A stretch of 41,260 bases of DNA from Gammaproteobacteria bacterium (GTDB lineage: Bacteria; Pseudomonadota; Gammaproteobacteria; DSM-16500), in assembly GCA_014132615.1 (NCBI GenBank), contig BMAH01000019.1, positions 1 to 41,260 of the forward strand, written 5' to 3'. Every line of letters starts with the position of its first letter. The stretch's first letter is position 1. Below, piece by piece: positions 9,541 through 18,282 of the stretch. A program made the translations under genes and the position numbers. The notes under the pieces were generated by a model that saw only the letters and a program-made list of their open reading frames with translations, searched no databases and was not told the DNA's origin.

Positions 9541-10659
9541 ATGTTAATTGGTGTACCAAAAGAGATAAAAAATTTTGAATATCGCGTTGGATTGGTACCA
9601 AGTAGTGTCAGGGAATTGATAACCAATGGCCATCAAGTCCTTATAGAAAAAGGGGCAGGAGATAAAATTGGTTTTGAGGATAATGCCTATAAATTAGTGG
9701 GTGCGCGCATTGTTGATACTGCGCAAGAAATTTATAGCCAAGCTGAAATGGTCATTAAAGTAAAAGAACCTCAACCGCAAGAATGCCGTATGTTGCGTGA
9801 AAACCAGATTCTTTTTACTTACCTGCATTTGGCTCCTGATCCAGAGCAGGCTAAGTTGCTTCAAGAATCGGGTTGCATAGCGATTGCTTATGAAACAGTG
9901 ACAGGGCCTCACGGTGGACTACCCTTGCTTGCGCCTATGAGTGAAGTAGCAGGGCGCATGGCTATTCAAGCAGGTGCGAATAGCTTAGAAATTAAAAACG
10001 GCGGTAGAGGCATCTTATTAGGTGGTGTTCCAGGTGTTGCGCCCGCTAAAGTTGTGGTAATTGGCGGTGGTGTTGTCGGCACTAACTCTGTGCGTGTTGC
10101 CATGGGTATGGGTGCGCACGTGGTCGTAATTGATAAATCACTAGAGCGCTTATATCATTTAGATCTGCAATTTGGCTCTAAAATTAATACGGTTTTTTCA
10201 ACGACGGATTCGATTGAAGAACATGTATTAAGTGCGGATTTAGTGATTGGTGCTGTTTTGATTCCGGGTGCATCAGCGCCCCGTTTAGTTACTAAAAGTA
10301 TGTTAAGCCGCATGCGTAATGGCTCTGTGATTGTGGATGTCTCAATTGATCAAGGCGGTTGCTTTGAAACAAGTAGACCTACCACGCATGAAAATCCTAC
10401 CTACATCATAGATGGGGTTGTGCATTATTGTGTTGCTAATATGCCGGGTGCTGTACCACGTACCTCTACTTTTGCATTAAATAATGCGACATTACCCTTT
10501 GTATTAATGCTTGCAAAAGAAGGGTATAAAAATGCAATGCGTAGAAATCATCATTTACTGCATGGTTTAAACGTATGCCAAGGCAAGATCACTTACAAAG
10601 CAGTTGCTGAAGCATTGCACCAACCTTACACGCCAGCAGAAACAATGATTGCTGCATAA
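9541..10659 (+). CDS. ald: alanine dehydrogenase
   Basis: Catalyses the reversible NAD-dependent oxidative deamination of L-alanine to pyruvate and ammonia. The 372-residue length is normal for the family. The pyruvate-binding lysine and catalytic histidine are at K75 (in VKVKEP-type context) and H96 (YLHLAPD), the positions used in characterised Ald proteins. The Rossmann motif VVVIGGGVVGTNS and the alanine-dehydrogenase-specific NNATLPFV near the C-terminus are also present. AGGAGAG precedes the ATG. It sits 12 bases after htpG and 57 before an M17 peptidase, suggesting a link between peptide turnover and alanine catabolism for carbon, as in amino-acid-feeding intracellular bacteria (inference). 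Confidence 0.95.
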   Translation: MLIGVPKEIKNFEYRVGLVPSSVRELITNGHQVLIEKGAGDKIGFEDNAYKLVGARIVDTAQEIYSQAEMVIKVKEPQPQECRMLRENQILFTYLHLAPDPEQAKLLQESGCIAIAYETVTGPHGGLPLLAPMSEVAGRMAIQAGANSLEIKNGGRGILLGGVPGVAPAKVVVIGGGVVGTNSVRVAMGMGAHVVVIDKSLERLYHLDLQFGSKINTVFSTTDSIEEHVLSADLVIGAVLIPGASAPRLVTKSMLSRMRNGSVIVDVSIDQGGCFETSRPTTHENPTYIIDGVVHYCVANMPGAVPRTSTFALNNATLPFVLMLAKEGYKNAMRRNHHLLHGLNVCQGKITYKAVAEALHQPYTPAETMIAA

Positions 10660-10670
10660 GTTGCTAACCG

Positions 10671-10696
10671 CATCCTGTTGCATTTGCAGCAGGATG
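10671..10696 (+). terminator. hairpin between ald and the M17 peptidase gene
   Basis: An 11-base stem (CATCCTGTTGC with GCAGCAGGATG, one G-T pair) and four-base loop lie 11 bases after the ald stop. There is no U run after it, so it is more likely an attenuating or mRNA-stabilising hairpin than a strong terminator. Confidence 0.4.
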
Positions 10697-10716
10697 TCAT
10701 TTATCTAGAGGTTCTT

Positions 10717-12087
10717 ATGTTAAATTGCTTCACGTCAAATGCTGATTCTCTTATTCCTATCACCCTCATCACACCAACCCAATTTGCTGCTTGGCAAGCA
10801 AAGCAAAGTAAAACCGTACAGCAATGGCTGACAGCTACACAATTTACGGGTGAAGCAGGAACTTTGCGTTTTATTCCTGATAATAAAGGAGCAGTAGAAA
10901 GCGTTATTTTTAGTAGTAATATGGAAGATAACTTTTTAGCTTTAGGTCAATTACCATTAACATTAACCGATGGTAATTACCGCTTAGAGATAAATGATGA
11001 AGAAAAGTATGCAAATTATGCTCTAGGCTGGGGTTTGGGTGCGTATCAATTTACTAAGTATAAAAAAGCAACTAAATTACCTGGTAAACTCTATTTACCG
11101 GTAAAAATAGCAGAGAAAGTAGAGCTTATTTTACAAGCTATTTACGTTATCAGAGATTTAATCAATATTCCTGCTGATGATATGGGTCCTTCGCAATTCG
11201 CAGATTACGCAGAAAAATTAGCCAAAGAACATAAAGCCAGTTTCAAGCAAATTGCAGGTGAAGCGTTATTAAAAGAAAATTACCCTGCTATTTATACTGT
11301 TGGTAGAGCAAGTGATGATGCACCGCGTTTGATAGATATACGTTGGGGTGATGAATCGCATCCTAAAGTTACTTTGGTTGGTAAAGGGGTGTGCTTTGAT
11401 TCGGGTGGCTTAGATATTAAAAGTGCGCCTTACATGTTGTTAATGAAAAAAGATATGGCAGGTGGTGCGCATGTGCTAGGGCTTGCAAAAATGATAATGC
11501 AAGCTAATTTACCTATTCGTTTGCGTGTGCTCATTCCTGCAGTTGAAAATGTGATTGCTGGTAATGCGTATAGACCAGGGGATGTAATCAATACGCGTAA
11601 AGGTTTGACAGTAGAAATTGGTAATACCGATGCGGAAGGTCGTTTAGTGTTAGCTGATGCGCTAACTGAAGCAGTAAGTGAAAAACCTGAGTTAATAGTG
11701 GATATTTCAACGTTAACAGGCGCAGCCCGAGTTGCTGTGGGTACAGAATTATCAGCCTTATTTTCTAACAATGATGACCTTGCTAACGCACTAATCAAAG
11801 AAGGTGAAAAAGCGTTAGATCCTTTATGGCGCCTTCCTTTGTATGCACCGTATAGAGAGTATTTAAATAGTAGTATTGCTGATATTAACAATAATGCTAC
11901 TGAACCTTACGGTGGTGCGATTACGGCTGCATTATTTTTAAAAGAATTTGTGCCTGATGATATCCCTTGGGTTCACTTTGACATTATGGCTTATAACTTA
12001 CGCACTAAGCCTGGGAAGCCTCAGGGTGGGGAAGCGATGTCAGTTAGGGCAGTATTTGAGTATTTAGCTAAGAAGTTTAAAAAGTAA
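10717..12087 (+). CDS. second M17 family leucyl aminopeptidase
   Basis: A 456-residue M17 aminopeptidase, paralogous to PepA in this window but clearly diverged. The metal-site motifs are GKGVCFDSGG, MKKDMAGGAHV and NTDAEGRLVLADAL, so all catalytic residues are kept. The N-terminal non-catalytic domain is shorter and unlike that of PepA. The frame extends upstream to a TTG at 10678, but the ATG at 10717 (MLNCFTS) has AGAGG five bases before it and avoids running through the hairpin at 10671-10696. It is related to the PepB/PepA-like group; which subfamily cannot be settled by eye. Possible operon with htpG and ald. Confidence 0.92.
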   Translation: MLNCFTSNADSLIPITLITPTQFAAWQAKQSKTVQQWLTATQFTGEAGTLRFIPDNKGAVESVIFSSNMEDNFLALGQLPLTLTDGNYRLEINDEEKYANYALGWGLGAYQFTKYKKATKLPGKLYLPVKIAEKVELILQAIYVIRDLINIPADDMGPSQFADYAEKLAKEHKASFKQIAGEALLKENYPAIYTVGRASDDAPRLIDIRWGDESHPKVTLVGKGVCFDSGGLDIKSAPYMLLMKKDMAGGAHVLGLAKMIMQANLPIRLRVLIPAVENVIAGNAYRPGDVINTRKGLTVEIGNTDAEGRLVLADALTEAVSEKPELIVDISTLTGAARVAVGTELSALFSNNDDLANALIKEGEKALDPLWRLPLYAPYREYLNSSIADINNNATEPYGGAITAALFLKEFVPDDIPWVHFDIMAYNLRTKPGKPQGGEAMSVRAVFEYLAKKFKK

Positions 12088-12093
12088 TTAAAG

Positions 12094-12188
12094 GTAGCCG
12101 CGATGGGAGCGCAGCGGACATCGAGGTTCCACCGTCATCGCTATTTCACGTGAACCCTCGATGTCCGCTGCGCTCCCATCGCGGCTGC
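12094..12188. repeat. long GC-rich palindrome between convergent genes
   Basis: Two arms of about 35 bases (12094-12129 and 12152-12188) are nearly perfect inverted complements; the core arm begins CCGCGATGGGAGCGCAGCGG. A 22-base loop separates them. It is far more GC-rich than the flanking DNA and fills the gap between the convergent M17 peptidase and tdh genes. It can serve as a bidirectional terminator, and its composition suggests a dispersed palindromic element. Confidence 0.85.
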
Positions 12189-12193
12189 TTCTT

Positions 12194-13219
12194 TTACCAA
12201 TTCAAAATTACTTTACCAGATTCTCCAGAGCGCATGACTTCAAATGCTTTTTCATAATCATCCACAGGAAACTCATGTGTAATGATAGGCTCAATGTTTA
12301 ACCCACTCTGCAGCATGGTCGTCATTTTATACCACGTATCAAACATTTCTCTGCCGTATATACCTTTTAAAATTAATCCTTTAAAAATAACCTGACTCCA
12401 ATCAATGCCTGTATTTTTAGGCAAAAATCCCAACAGAGCAATTTTTCCTGCATGATTCATGTAAGTAATCATGTCATTAAATGCATGTGCATTCCCCGAC
12501 ATTTCTAATCCAACATCAAAACCTTCTTTCATATCTAAATCAGTCATTACTTGTTTCAATGAAGTTTTAGTCGGATCAATTGCTAATGTTACACCCATTT
12601 TTTCTGCTAATTTTAAACGATAAGGATTAACATCGGTGATAACAACGTAACGGGCACCCACATGTTTTGCAATAGCTGCAGCCATGATGCCAACAGGACC
12701 TGCGCCTGTAATTAACACATCTTCACCAACTAAATCAAAGGATAAAGCAGTATGCGTTGCATTGCCAAAAGGGTCTAAGATGGAAGTTACTCGTTCTGAA
12801 ATGGAATCAGGAATGCCATAAGCTTGAATAGCAGGAATAACTAAATATTCTGCAAAGCATCCATTACGTGTCACACCGACACTCACATTATTGCGGCAAA
12901 TATGGGCTCTATCAGCGCGACAATTGCGACAATGTCCACAGGCAATATGACCTTCGCCTGATACCTTATCGCCAACTTTAAAATAATCTGTTACTTCACT
13001 ACCAATATCAACGACTTCCCCTGCAAATTCATGACCGGTAATTAATGGAATAGGAATATGTTGTTGTGCCCATTCATCCCAATTGTAAATATGGATATCC
13101 GTACCGCAAATGGCTGTTTTTTTAATTTTAATTAATACATCATTAGGTCCCATGGCTGGGGTGGGCATATCTTTCATCCATATGCCAGGTTCGGGTTTTT
13201 CTTTAACAAGTGCTCTCAT
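12194..13219 (-). CDS. tdh: L-threonine 3-dehydrogenase
   Basis: Zinc medium-chain dehydrogenase that oxidises L-threonine to 2-amino-3-ketobutyrate with NAD. The 341-residue length equals that of E. coli Tdh. The catalytic zinc ligands are at C38 ([14 protein letters not shown]) and H63/E64 (TGHEF). The structural zinc cysteines C94, C97, C100 and C108 are intact (CGHCRNC...HIC), and the NAD fold shows [12 protein letters not shown]. The start overlaps the kbl stop by 17 bases, with AAGGAAG seven bases upstream of the ATG. Together Tdh and Kbl convert threonine to glycine and acetyl-CoA. The identification is secure. Confidence 0.97.
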   Translation of the reverse strand: MRALVKEKPEPGIWMKDMPTPAMGPNDVLIKIKKTAICGTDIHIYNWDEWAQQHIPIPLITGHEFAGEVVDIGSEVTDYFKVGDKVSGEGHIACGHCRNCRADRAHICRNNVSVGVTRNGCFAEYLVIPAIQAYGIPDSISERVTSILDPFGNATHTALSFDLVGEDVLITGAGPVGIMAAAIAKHVGARYVVITDVNPYRLKLAEKMGVTLAIDPTKTSLKQVMTDLDMKEGFDVGLEMSGNAHAFNDMITYMNHAGKIALLGFLPKNTGIDWSQVIFKGLILKGIYGREMFDTWYKMTTMLQSGLNIEPIITHEFPVDDYEKAFEVMRSGESGKVILNW

Positions 13220-14420
13220 GTTTTCTTCCTTTAATTACACCTAACTCATGTCCTACGGTTTCAAATGCAGAAATGGCTTTATCTAAATGAATTTTGTCAT
13301 GCCCTGCAGACATTTGAGTGCGTATACGTGCTTGCCCTTGTGGAACAACAGGATAAGAAAATCCAATGACGTATACACCTTCTTGTAATAAACGATCTGC
13401 CATTTCAGTTGCTAATTTTGCATCACCTAGCATGACAGGGATAATAGGATGGTCGCCAGGTGTTAATGTAAATCCACATTTCTCCATAGCATTACGAAAA
13501 TATCGGCTATTTTCATGTACTTTTTTAATTAAATGCTGATTAGCTGATAGCATATTCAATACTTGTATTGACGTGGCAGCAATGGTCGGTGCTAAAGTAT
13601 TTGAAAATAAATAAGGGCGAGAACGTTGCCTTAACCAAGCAACAATTTCTTTGCTAGCACTAGTATAGCCGCCTGATGCACCGCCTAATGCTTTGCCTAA
13701 TGTACCAGTGATAATATCAATGCGTTCCATTACGTGATGATATTCAGGCGTTCCTTTTCCTTGTTGCCCCATAAAACCTACGGCGTGTGAATCATCTACC
13801 ATGACTAAAGCATCGTATTTGTCAGCTAGATCACAAATAGCTGGTAAATTGGCAATAATGCCATCCATAGAAAAAACACCGTCAGTTGCAATTAATTTCA
13901 CTCGGCAAGAAGCAGCTTCTTTTAATTTAGCTTCTAAATCTTGCATATCATTATTATTGTAACGAAAACGTTGTGCTTTGCTTAAACGTATGCCGTCAAT
14001 AATGCTAGCATGATTTAATGCATCGCTAATGATAGCATCTTCTGCGCCTAATAAGGTTTCAAACAATCCGCCGTTTGCATCAAAGCAAGAAGAATAAAGA
14101 ATGGTATCTTGCATACCTAAAAATTGGCTTATTTTACTTTCTAATTCTTTATGTACTGATTGCGTGCCGCAAATAAAACGCACAGATGACATACCGTAAC
14201 CATGTTCATCGAGTGATGATTTTGCTGCTTTAATTAAATCAGGATGATCTGCTAAACCTAAATAGTTATTGGCGCAAAGATTAATAACTTGCGAACCATC
14301 CGCTAAGCGAATCACAGCTTGTTGAGGGGAGGTAATAACGCGCTCTGCTTTATAAAGACCTGTTTGTTTTAATTGCTCTACTTCATTTGCCAAATGGCGC
14401 ATGAATGCTTGTTTTTTCAT
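13203..14420 (-). CDS. kbl: 2-amino-3-ketobutyrate coenzyme A ligase (glycine C-acetyltransferase)
   Basis: PLP enzyme of the alpha-oxoamine synthase family that cleaves 2-amino-3-ketobutyrate with CoA to glycine and acetyl-CoA, the second step after Tdh. The 405 residues align throughout with E. coli Kbl, including [10 protein letters not shown], the DDSHAVGF cofactor motif and the PLP lysine K243 in [13 protein letters not shown]. The ATG at 14420 follows AAGGATG. The N-terminus has a few extra residues compared with E. coli ([10 protein letters not shown]). The gene overlaps tdh and begins 23 bases after the flavin reductase gene, so the three are probably co-transcribed. Confidence 0.97.
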   Translation of the reverse strand: MKKQAFMRHLANEVEQLKQTGLYKAERVITSPQQAVIRLADGSQVINLCANNYLGLADHPDLIKAAKSSLDEHGYGMSSVRFICGTQSVHKELESKISQFLGMQDTILYSSCFDANGGLFETLLGAEDAIISDALNHASIIDGIRLSKAQRFRYNNNDMQDLEAKLKEAASCRVKLIATDGVFSMDGIIANLPAICDLADKYDALVMVDDSHAVGFMGQQGKGTPEYHHVMERIDIITGTLGKALGGASGGYTSASKEIVAWLRQRSRPYLFSNTLAPTIAATSIQVLNMLSANQHLIKKVHENSRYFRNAMEKCGFTLTPGDHPIIPVMLGDAKLATEMADRLLQEGVYVIGFSYPVVPQGQARIRTQMSAGHDKIHLDKAISAFETVGHELGVIKGRKHESTC

Positions 14421-14443
14421 GTTACATCCTTATAGATTAAACA

Positions 14444-15166
14444 TTAATAACCTGGGAAATCTTCTACGCGAATTTTTTCTGGATTAATATCCATTTCTAA
14501 TAAAGTTTCTTGTAATACTGTCACCATAGCAGGTGAGCCGCAGATATAATAAATAGGCTGGGTAATGTCAGGTATATATTTTTTTAGCATAGTATGCGTA
14601 ATGTAACCGGTTTCACCTTGCCATGTTTCATCTGCTGAAGCTAGGGTAGGGATGAGTGTTAAATTGGAATTAGTTTCACTTATTTTTTTTAACTCAGATA
14701 ATAATATACTATTAGGTAAATCTTGATTGCCGTAAAACAAAGTTAAATGGTGAGGTAATGCTTGTTCTGAGGCATGTTTTATCATGCTAAAAAAAGGCGT
14801 TATACCTATTCCACCTGCGATAAAAACAGCGGGTGTGTTAGCATCTTCATGCAAAACAAAATTACCGGTAGGCCCTGCTAATTTCATTTCACTGCCTAAC
14901 GGCAATGTGTTTAACACCCGTTTGTAAGCTGAATTTTGCACGCGAGTTGCAATGGTGATATGTTCATCGCTAGGACTGCTAAGTAGAGAAAAACGTCTAG
15001 TAATACCACCTGCGTCAGTTTCTGGGGGATCAATTAAAGTAAAGCCACCGTATTGGCCCGGTTTAAAGGTAAAACCAGCTGGTTTTTCAAATGTTAACAC
15101 AATGGTATTAGGGGCTATTTCTTCACGATTAATTAACTTAATTTTGTGAATAGGCATAATTAACAT
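14444..15166 (-). CDS. ferredoxin-NADP reductase-like FAD/NAD(P) oxidoreductase
   Basis: A 240-residue flavoprotein of the ferredoxin-reductase superfamily without a fused iron-sulfur or haem domain. FAD is bound by RRFSLLSSP (Arg-x-Tyr/Phe-Ser motif, about 57-65), the pyridine nucleotide by GGIGITPF (about 118-125) and a CGSPAMV motif near the C-terminus, with an ending EDFPGY close to the flavin. The electron acceptor is unknown. It leads the operon with kbl and tdh, but no known biochemical need ties it to threonine breakdown. The start may be the ATG at 15166 or the one at 15157 (MPIHKIKL); the ribosome binding sites do not decide. Confidence 0.8.
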   Translation of the reverse strand: MLIMPIHKIKLINREEIAPNTIVLTFEKPAGFTFKPGQYGGFTLIDPPETDAGGITRRFSLLSSPSDEHITIATRVQNSAYKRVLNTLPLGSEMKLAGPTGNFVLHEDANTPAVFIAGGIGITPFFSMIKHASEQALPHHLTLFYGNQDLPNSILLSELKKISETNSNLTLIPTLASADETWQGETGYITHTMLKKYIPDITQPIYYICGSPAMVTVLQETLLEMDINPEKIRVEDFPGY

Positions 15167-15186
15167 CCACTTTTCAATGTGGTGTC

Positions 15187-15214
15187 ATATTAAATAGATA
15201 TTCTGAGATTGCAA
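15187..15214 (-). promoter_or_regulatory. candidate promoter for the reductase-kbl-tdh operon
   Basis: On the minus strand TTGCAA (15214-15209) and TAATAT (15192-15187) are 16 bases apart, about 20 bases upstream of the first possible start codon. The spacing is good and the -10 has one mismatch. Confidence 0.45.
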
Positions 15215-15241
15215 TAGAAAAAATGCCTAGTTCTATCCTGA

Positions 15242-15517
15242 TTATCTATAGGGTTTACGCGGCGCGGTATTTTCATAACCTACATTATTGGCAAATTGAT
15301 CGAGCAACTTCTTGTTGTGATCATTAGCAGATTGCTGTAAATTCTTTTCGCAAATCCATAATATTTTGGCTAATACCATATCTCTTGTTTTTTCATTATC
15401 AGGAATAGATTGTTCTTTTATTATAGCTATGTATTTCTGTTTCGCTTCAGGCGAAAGAAAATCAAGCTGAGAAATATATTCTATATAATGTTTTTTTAAG
15501 TTTTGTGGCTTATCCAT
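15242..15517 (-). CDS. small hypothetical protein
   Basis: A 91-residue, mostly helical, charged, soluble-looking protein of no recognised family. It has no signal peptide or membrane segment. It contains LDFLSPEAKQKYIAIIKEQ in the first third and ends in a basic, Pro-containing tail (ENTAPRKPYR). The ATG at 15517 (MDKPQNL) is preferred over an in-frame TTG four codons upstream; GGA lies about seven bases before the ATG. It is divergent from sdhE with about 70 bases between them. Base composition is like the neighbourhood, and it may be lineage-specific. Confidence 0.6.
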   Translation of the reverse strand: MDKPQNLKKHYIEYISQLDFLSPEAKQKYIAIIKEQSIPDNEKTRDMVLAKILWICEKNLQQSANDHNKKLLDQFANNVGYENTAPRKPYR

Positions 15518-15586
15518 TATTTTTTCCAAAATTTATAGTAAATTTTATCCTTAAATTATATCAATTAAACTTAAAGAGAACCTTAA

Positions 15587-15859
15587 ATGCAACAAGAAAA
15601 TAACAAAAAGATATTGGACAATATGCCTAGATTAGAATGGGCTTGTAGGCGAGGAATGCTGGAACTTGATGTTTTATTAGGAAATTTCCTTAAAGAAGCT
15701 TATCAAAAGCTTAATGACAGCGATAAACAGTTATTTGTGAATTTACTAAATTGCACTGATCCTGAGCTTTTTGGCTGGCTAATGGGGCATCAAACACCTG
15801 CTGATGAGTGGGCTAGTATAGTGGAAATGATTAAGCAGCATGCGCGAACACGTCTTTAA
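15587..15859 (+). CDS. sdhE: succinate dehydrogenase flavinylation factor SdhE
   Basis: A 90-residue Sdh5/SdhE family protein needed for covalent FAD attachment to SdhA (and FrdA) in many proteobacteria. The signature RRGMLELD with the preceding RLEWACRRG is intact at about 15-28, and the small helical fold and length match the family. AAAGAGAA lies upstream of the ATG. The next gene overlaps it by 20 bases and is YgfX-like, the same pairing as in E. coli (ygfY-ygfX). The E. coli pair was once described as the cptAB toxin-antitoxin system, but the flavinylation role of SdhE is the better-established one. Confidence 0.92.
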   Translation: MQQENNKKILDNMPRLEWACRRGMLELDVLLGNFLKEAYQKLNDSDKQLFVNLLNCTDPELFGWLMGHQTPADEWASIVEMIKQHARTRL

Positions 15860-16274
15860 TCTTAAACCTTCGAAATGGTTTGTTGCTCAATTTTTATTAA
15901 TTTGGATAGTCAGTTTATTTCTGCCTTTATTCTTTTCCATACCCTTGTGGGTTAAAGGCTGCTCACTTCTTTTTACTCTTATTTACGGTGGTTATTTAGC
16001 CTGGAATAAGGTGTTATTGCGTAGTAATGCTAGTATACGAACTATAAAGCTATTACCGACTAATGAGTGGTTAATAAAGACGGGTAATTATACTCATACA
16101 GCAAAGCTAAGAGGGGATAGCATAGTGAGCGCTAAAGTTATTATTTTGCGTTTTCAATTGACTTCGTGGCGAACTCTTTCAACTGTTATTCTCAAAGATA
16201 CATTGTTGTATGATGAATATAGAAAATTAACTATTATGTTGAATCTAGAGAAGAAAGAGGCTAGCAATTCATAA
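15840..16274 (+). CDS. YgfX-like membrane protein
   Basis: A 144-residue protein with two hydrophobic segments close together near the N-terminus (about 15-35 and 38-56) and a cytoplasmic tail with a strand-rich pattern, the layout of YgfX/CptA. The N-terminal LKPSKW motif and the conserved Trp of the tail (NEWLIKTG) also fit. The family role is poorly defined; reports link it to flavinylation by SdhE and to inhibition of cytoskeletal proteins. It overlaps sdhE by 20 bases, implying coupled translation, and its stop codon lies within a perfect 15-base-stem terminator. The call rests on topology plus neighbour. Confidence 0.75.
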   Translation: MREHVFNLKPSKWFVAQFLLIWIVSLFLPLFFSIPLWVKGCSLLFTLIYGGYLAWNKVLLRSNASIRTIKLLPTNEWLIKTGNYTHTAKLRGDSIVSAKVIILRFQLTSWRTLSTVILKDTLLYDEYRKLTIMLNLEKKEASNS

Positions 16275-16290
16275 AGCTAGCCTCTTTCTT
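16251..16290. terminator. bidirectional terminator with perfect 15-base stem
   Basis: AAGAAAGAGGCTAGC (16251-16265) pairs exactly with GCTAGCCTCTTTCTT (16276-16290) around a 10-base loop. It includes the stop of the ygfX-like gene and begins four bases beyond the stop of the convergent F-box gene, with T-rich ends on both strands. Confidence 0.85.
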
Positions 16291-16294
16291 AACA

Positions 16295-18199
16295 TTAACA
16301 CATAATACAAGTTCTTAGGGTTGATTCGTGCTGCTCTTCTTCAGTCTCTTCTGTTTCTATTTCCATGTGCTTTGCTTTTGTATGTTGTATTGTTGTAATG
16401 GGGACATTTGATATGTCTTCTCTGTCAATTTTTTCATTCTCTTCTCTTAACTTGTTAAAATCTGGTTGGAGTGCCATGCCTTTGAAGGTGTAAATCGAAA
16501 GATATTTGCCTTGTATAACAACTACTTTCTTAGCAGTAATATGCAAATCTGTTATGTCAATTTCTAAAGGACAAATTATTTTTTGTAAAAGTTTGCCGCT
16601 TCTAAGATTATATAATTCAATTGCGTGATATATTTCTCTATATTTTTTTTCTGGATTGAATGGCGGAGGTATAGCTGCAACAAGATAGCGCCCATTTCTA
16701 GAAATTTTAAAATGTTTTATTACAGAACATGAAGTTTTGAGAATGCCTTTAGCTACATTAGTTTTTAAACTATATTCGGAGATTGCCATGGTGCTAGGAG
16801 TGCTAAAAAGTACTTTATTGGAATGGGGCAATAGTTGTAAATTAAGCGGAGGCATATCTCTGCCGAGTGAAAATTTCTGTGGCATAATGGTATTTGTAGT
16901 GCCATTTGTGATATCTACTACATATAAGGAGTCTGTTCGGCCATCTCCAATTATTCCAATTACTTTGGTTTGATCAATGGATGCTAAAATTTTATTTTGG
17001 GATAGTAGCCTGCCTTTTTGACCTAAGTCGCATAAGAATTTATTGTTTCCATTACTAAGGTCGTAAGAGTATAAGTACGTATTATAAGAGTAAGGTTGGT
17101 ATCTAACCAAATGCAGAGCAAATAAAGAAGTATTATTCACGCACATTATATTTGTTGATAAACGTGAAATCGTAAATTCATTATTTTTTTCCCAATTTGC
17201 CGTTGTATAAATTTCACAAATTTTAGCTAAATGATAAATTATTAATTTACTACTGTCATGCGTAAAGCTTAAATATTGACAGGCACTAATTAATGGTATG
17301 GTGTGAATTTTTTCTCCATCTGGAGTATAAATCCCAATATAATTAGATTTTTTTCCCTCTATAGTCTCTTGTTCTGAAACAGCTAACCATTTTCCATTTT
17401 CAGATAAAGCAGAATAAATTTCTTCGTTAAAAGCACAATGTTTTTCAGAGATGCATTGACTAAAGTCTGTAGCAATAGGAAATAAAGTATAACGCTCTCG
17501 ATCTCTAGTTATATTTAAAAATCTACTGTTCGTTGCGCCTAAACTATCAATATCTTTTTCATTTGAGAATTTAATAATATTTAACCAGGTTTCGTCATTA
17601 AGTGTATCTGTTATTGATTCCTCTGTTACATTTTCTTCTTCAGTTGCATCATTATCAATAGATTTTTCTTTTCCTTTCTCCTCGCTTATTTTTTCCTCTT
17701 CAACCACCATTTCCAATTGACGTATATGTCCAATGCAAACTTGATGTAGCTCATAGAGCTTTTTAAATAACATATTTAATAAATTAAAAATAGCAGTATA
17801 TTCTTTAACAAGATCCTCTTCATTTTTTTGCGGGATTAATTTTTTTTCTAAAAGCTGTGTAAAGAGATGCGTCAAAACAGCAGTATTAGGTCTGTGAATT
17901 GTTGAAATGGTGTTGTGCATAATTTGATAGAGTTCATCAAACAACTGAATAAACTCTTTGCAAATATTTTCTAATGATTTTATTGCATTTTGAAATTTAC
18001 TAGCAAATTCAGTTTGAATATCTGTTACTGAATGTAATCCATCAATAATAGGCAAAACTCGGTTTATTAAAGCTTCCATTTTGCTCAGTTGGATTTTGAT
18101 ATCGGGAATTTTCTGTTTAATAAAGTCGTTTCGTCTATTGTTTAGAATATCTTTATATTGATTCTCATACGGATTCTGCGGTTTTAGTGAACTTTGCAT
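16295..18199 (-). CDS. F-box / beta-propeller protein with C-terminal CaaX-like motif; candidate secreted effector (copy 1)
   Basis: A 634-residue eukaryote-like protein. Residues 1-165 are predicted helical. An acidic linker (166-198) precedes an F-box-like segment at about 200-235 (LNDETWLNIIKF, then SRFLNITRDR). Residues about 240-590 contain seven divergent repeats such as YLSFTHDSSKLIIY and FKISRNGRYLVAA, which look like WD40-type blades. The tail is acidic (ETEETEEEQ) and the last four residues are CIMC, a Cys-a-a-X motif. F-box plus WD40 is the layout of eukaryotic SCF substrate adaptors. Legionella AnkB likewise combines an F-box, a repeat domain and a CaaX end (CLVC). The inferred role is host ubiquitination at membranes after type IV secretion; no secretion genes are in view. 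AAGGAG lies 11 bases before the ATG. Confidence 0.85.
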   Translation of the reverse strand: MQSSLKPQNPYENQYKDILNNRRNDFIKQKIPDIKIQLSKMEALINRVLPIIDGLHSVTDIQTEFASKFQNAIKSLENICKEFIQLFDELYQIMHNTISTIHRPNTAVLTHLFTQLLEKKLIPQKNEEDLVKEYTAIFNLLNMLFKKLYELHQVCIGHIRQLEMVVEEEKISEEKGKEKSIDNDATEEENVTEESITDTLNDETWLNIIKFSNEKDIDSLGATNSRFLNITRDRERYTLFPIATDFSQCISEKHCAFNEEIYSALSENGKWLAVSEQETIEGKKSNYIGIYTPDGEKIHTIPLISACQYLSFTHDSSKLIIYHLAKICEIYTTANWEKNNEFTISRLSTNIMCVNNTSLFALHLVRYQPYSYNTYLYSYDLSNGNNKFLCDLGQKGRLLSQNKILASIDQTKVIGIIGDGRTDSLYVVDITNGTTNTIMPQKFSLGRDMPPLNLQLLPHSNKVLFSTPSTMAISEYSLKTNVAKGILKTSCSVIKHFKISRNGRYLVAAIPPPFNPEKKYREIYHAIELYNLRSGKLLQKIICPLEIDITDLHITAKKVVVIQGKYLSIYTFKGMALQPDFNKLREENEKIDREDISNVPITTIQHTKAKHMEIETEETEEEQHESTLRTCIMC

Positions 18200-18282
18200 G
18201 ATAGTTATTTCTCCTTAAATAATTACATTACCAACCTTGGCGAGGGTTGTTTAAAAGTGATCAATCTTTTCTAAGTTTCAAA

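Noticed and set aside
11430-11891. 153-codon open frame on the minus strand inside the second M17 peptidase gene
   Set aside because: It lies wholly antisense to a clearly conserved gene, has low-complexity Ser/Ala/Thr composition and no ribosome binding site or family match.
15587-16274. sdhE and ygfX-like pair as a toxin-antitoxin module (cptAB)
   Set aside because: The SdhE flavinylation role is better supported by the RRGMLELD motif; I saw no reason to call a toxin system.
18200-18282. Terminator between the two F-box genes (CAACC/GGTTG inverted repeat)
   Set aside because: The stem is only five bases with an interrupted extension and no U tract, too weak to call.
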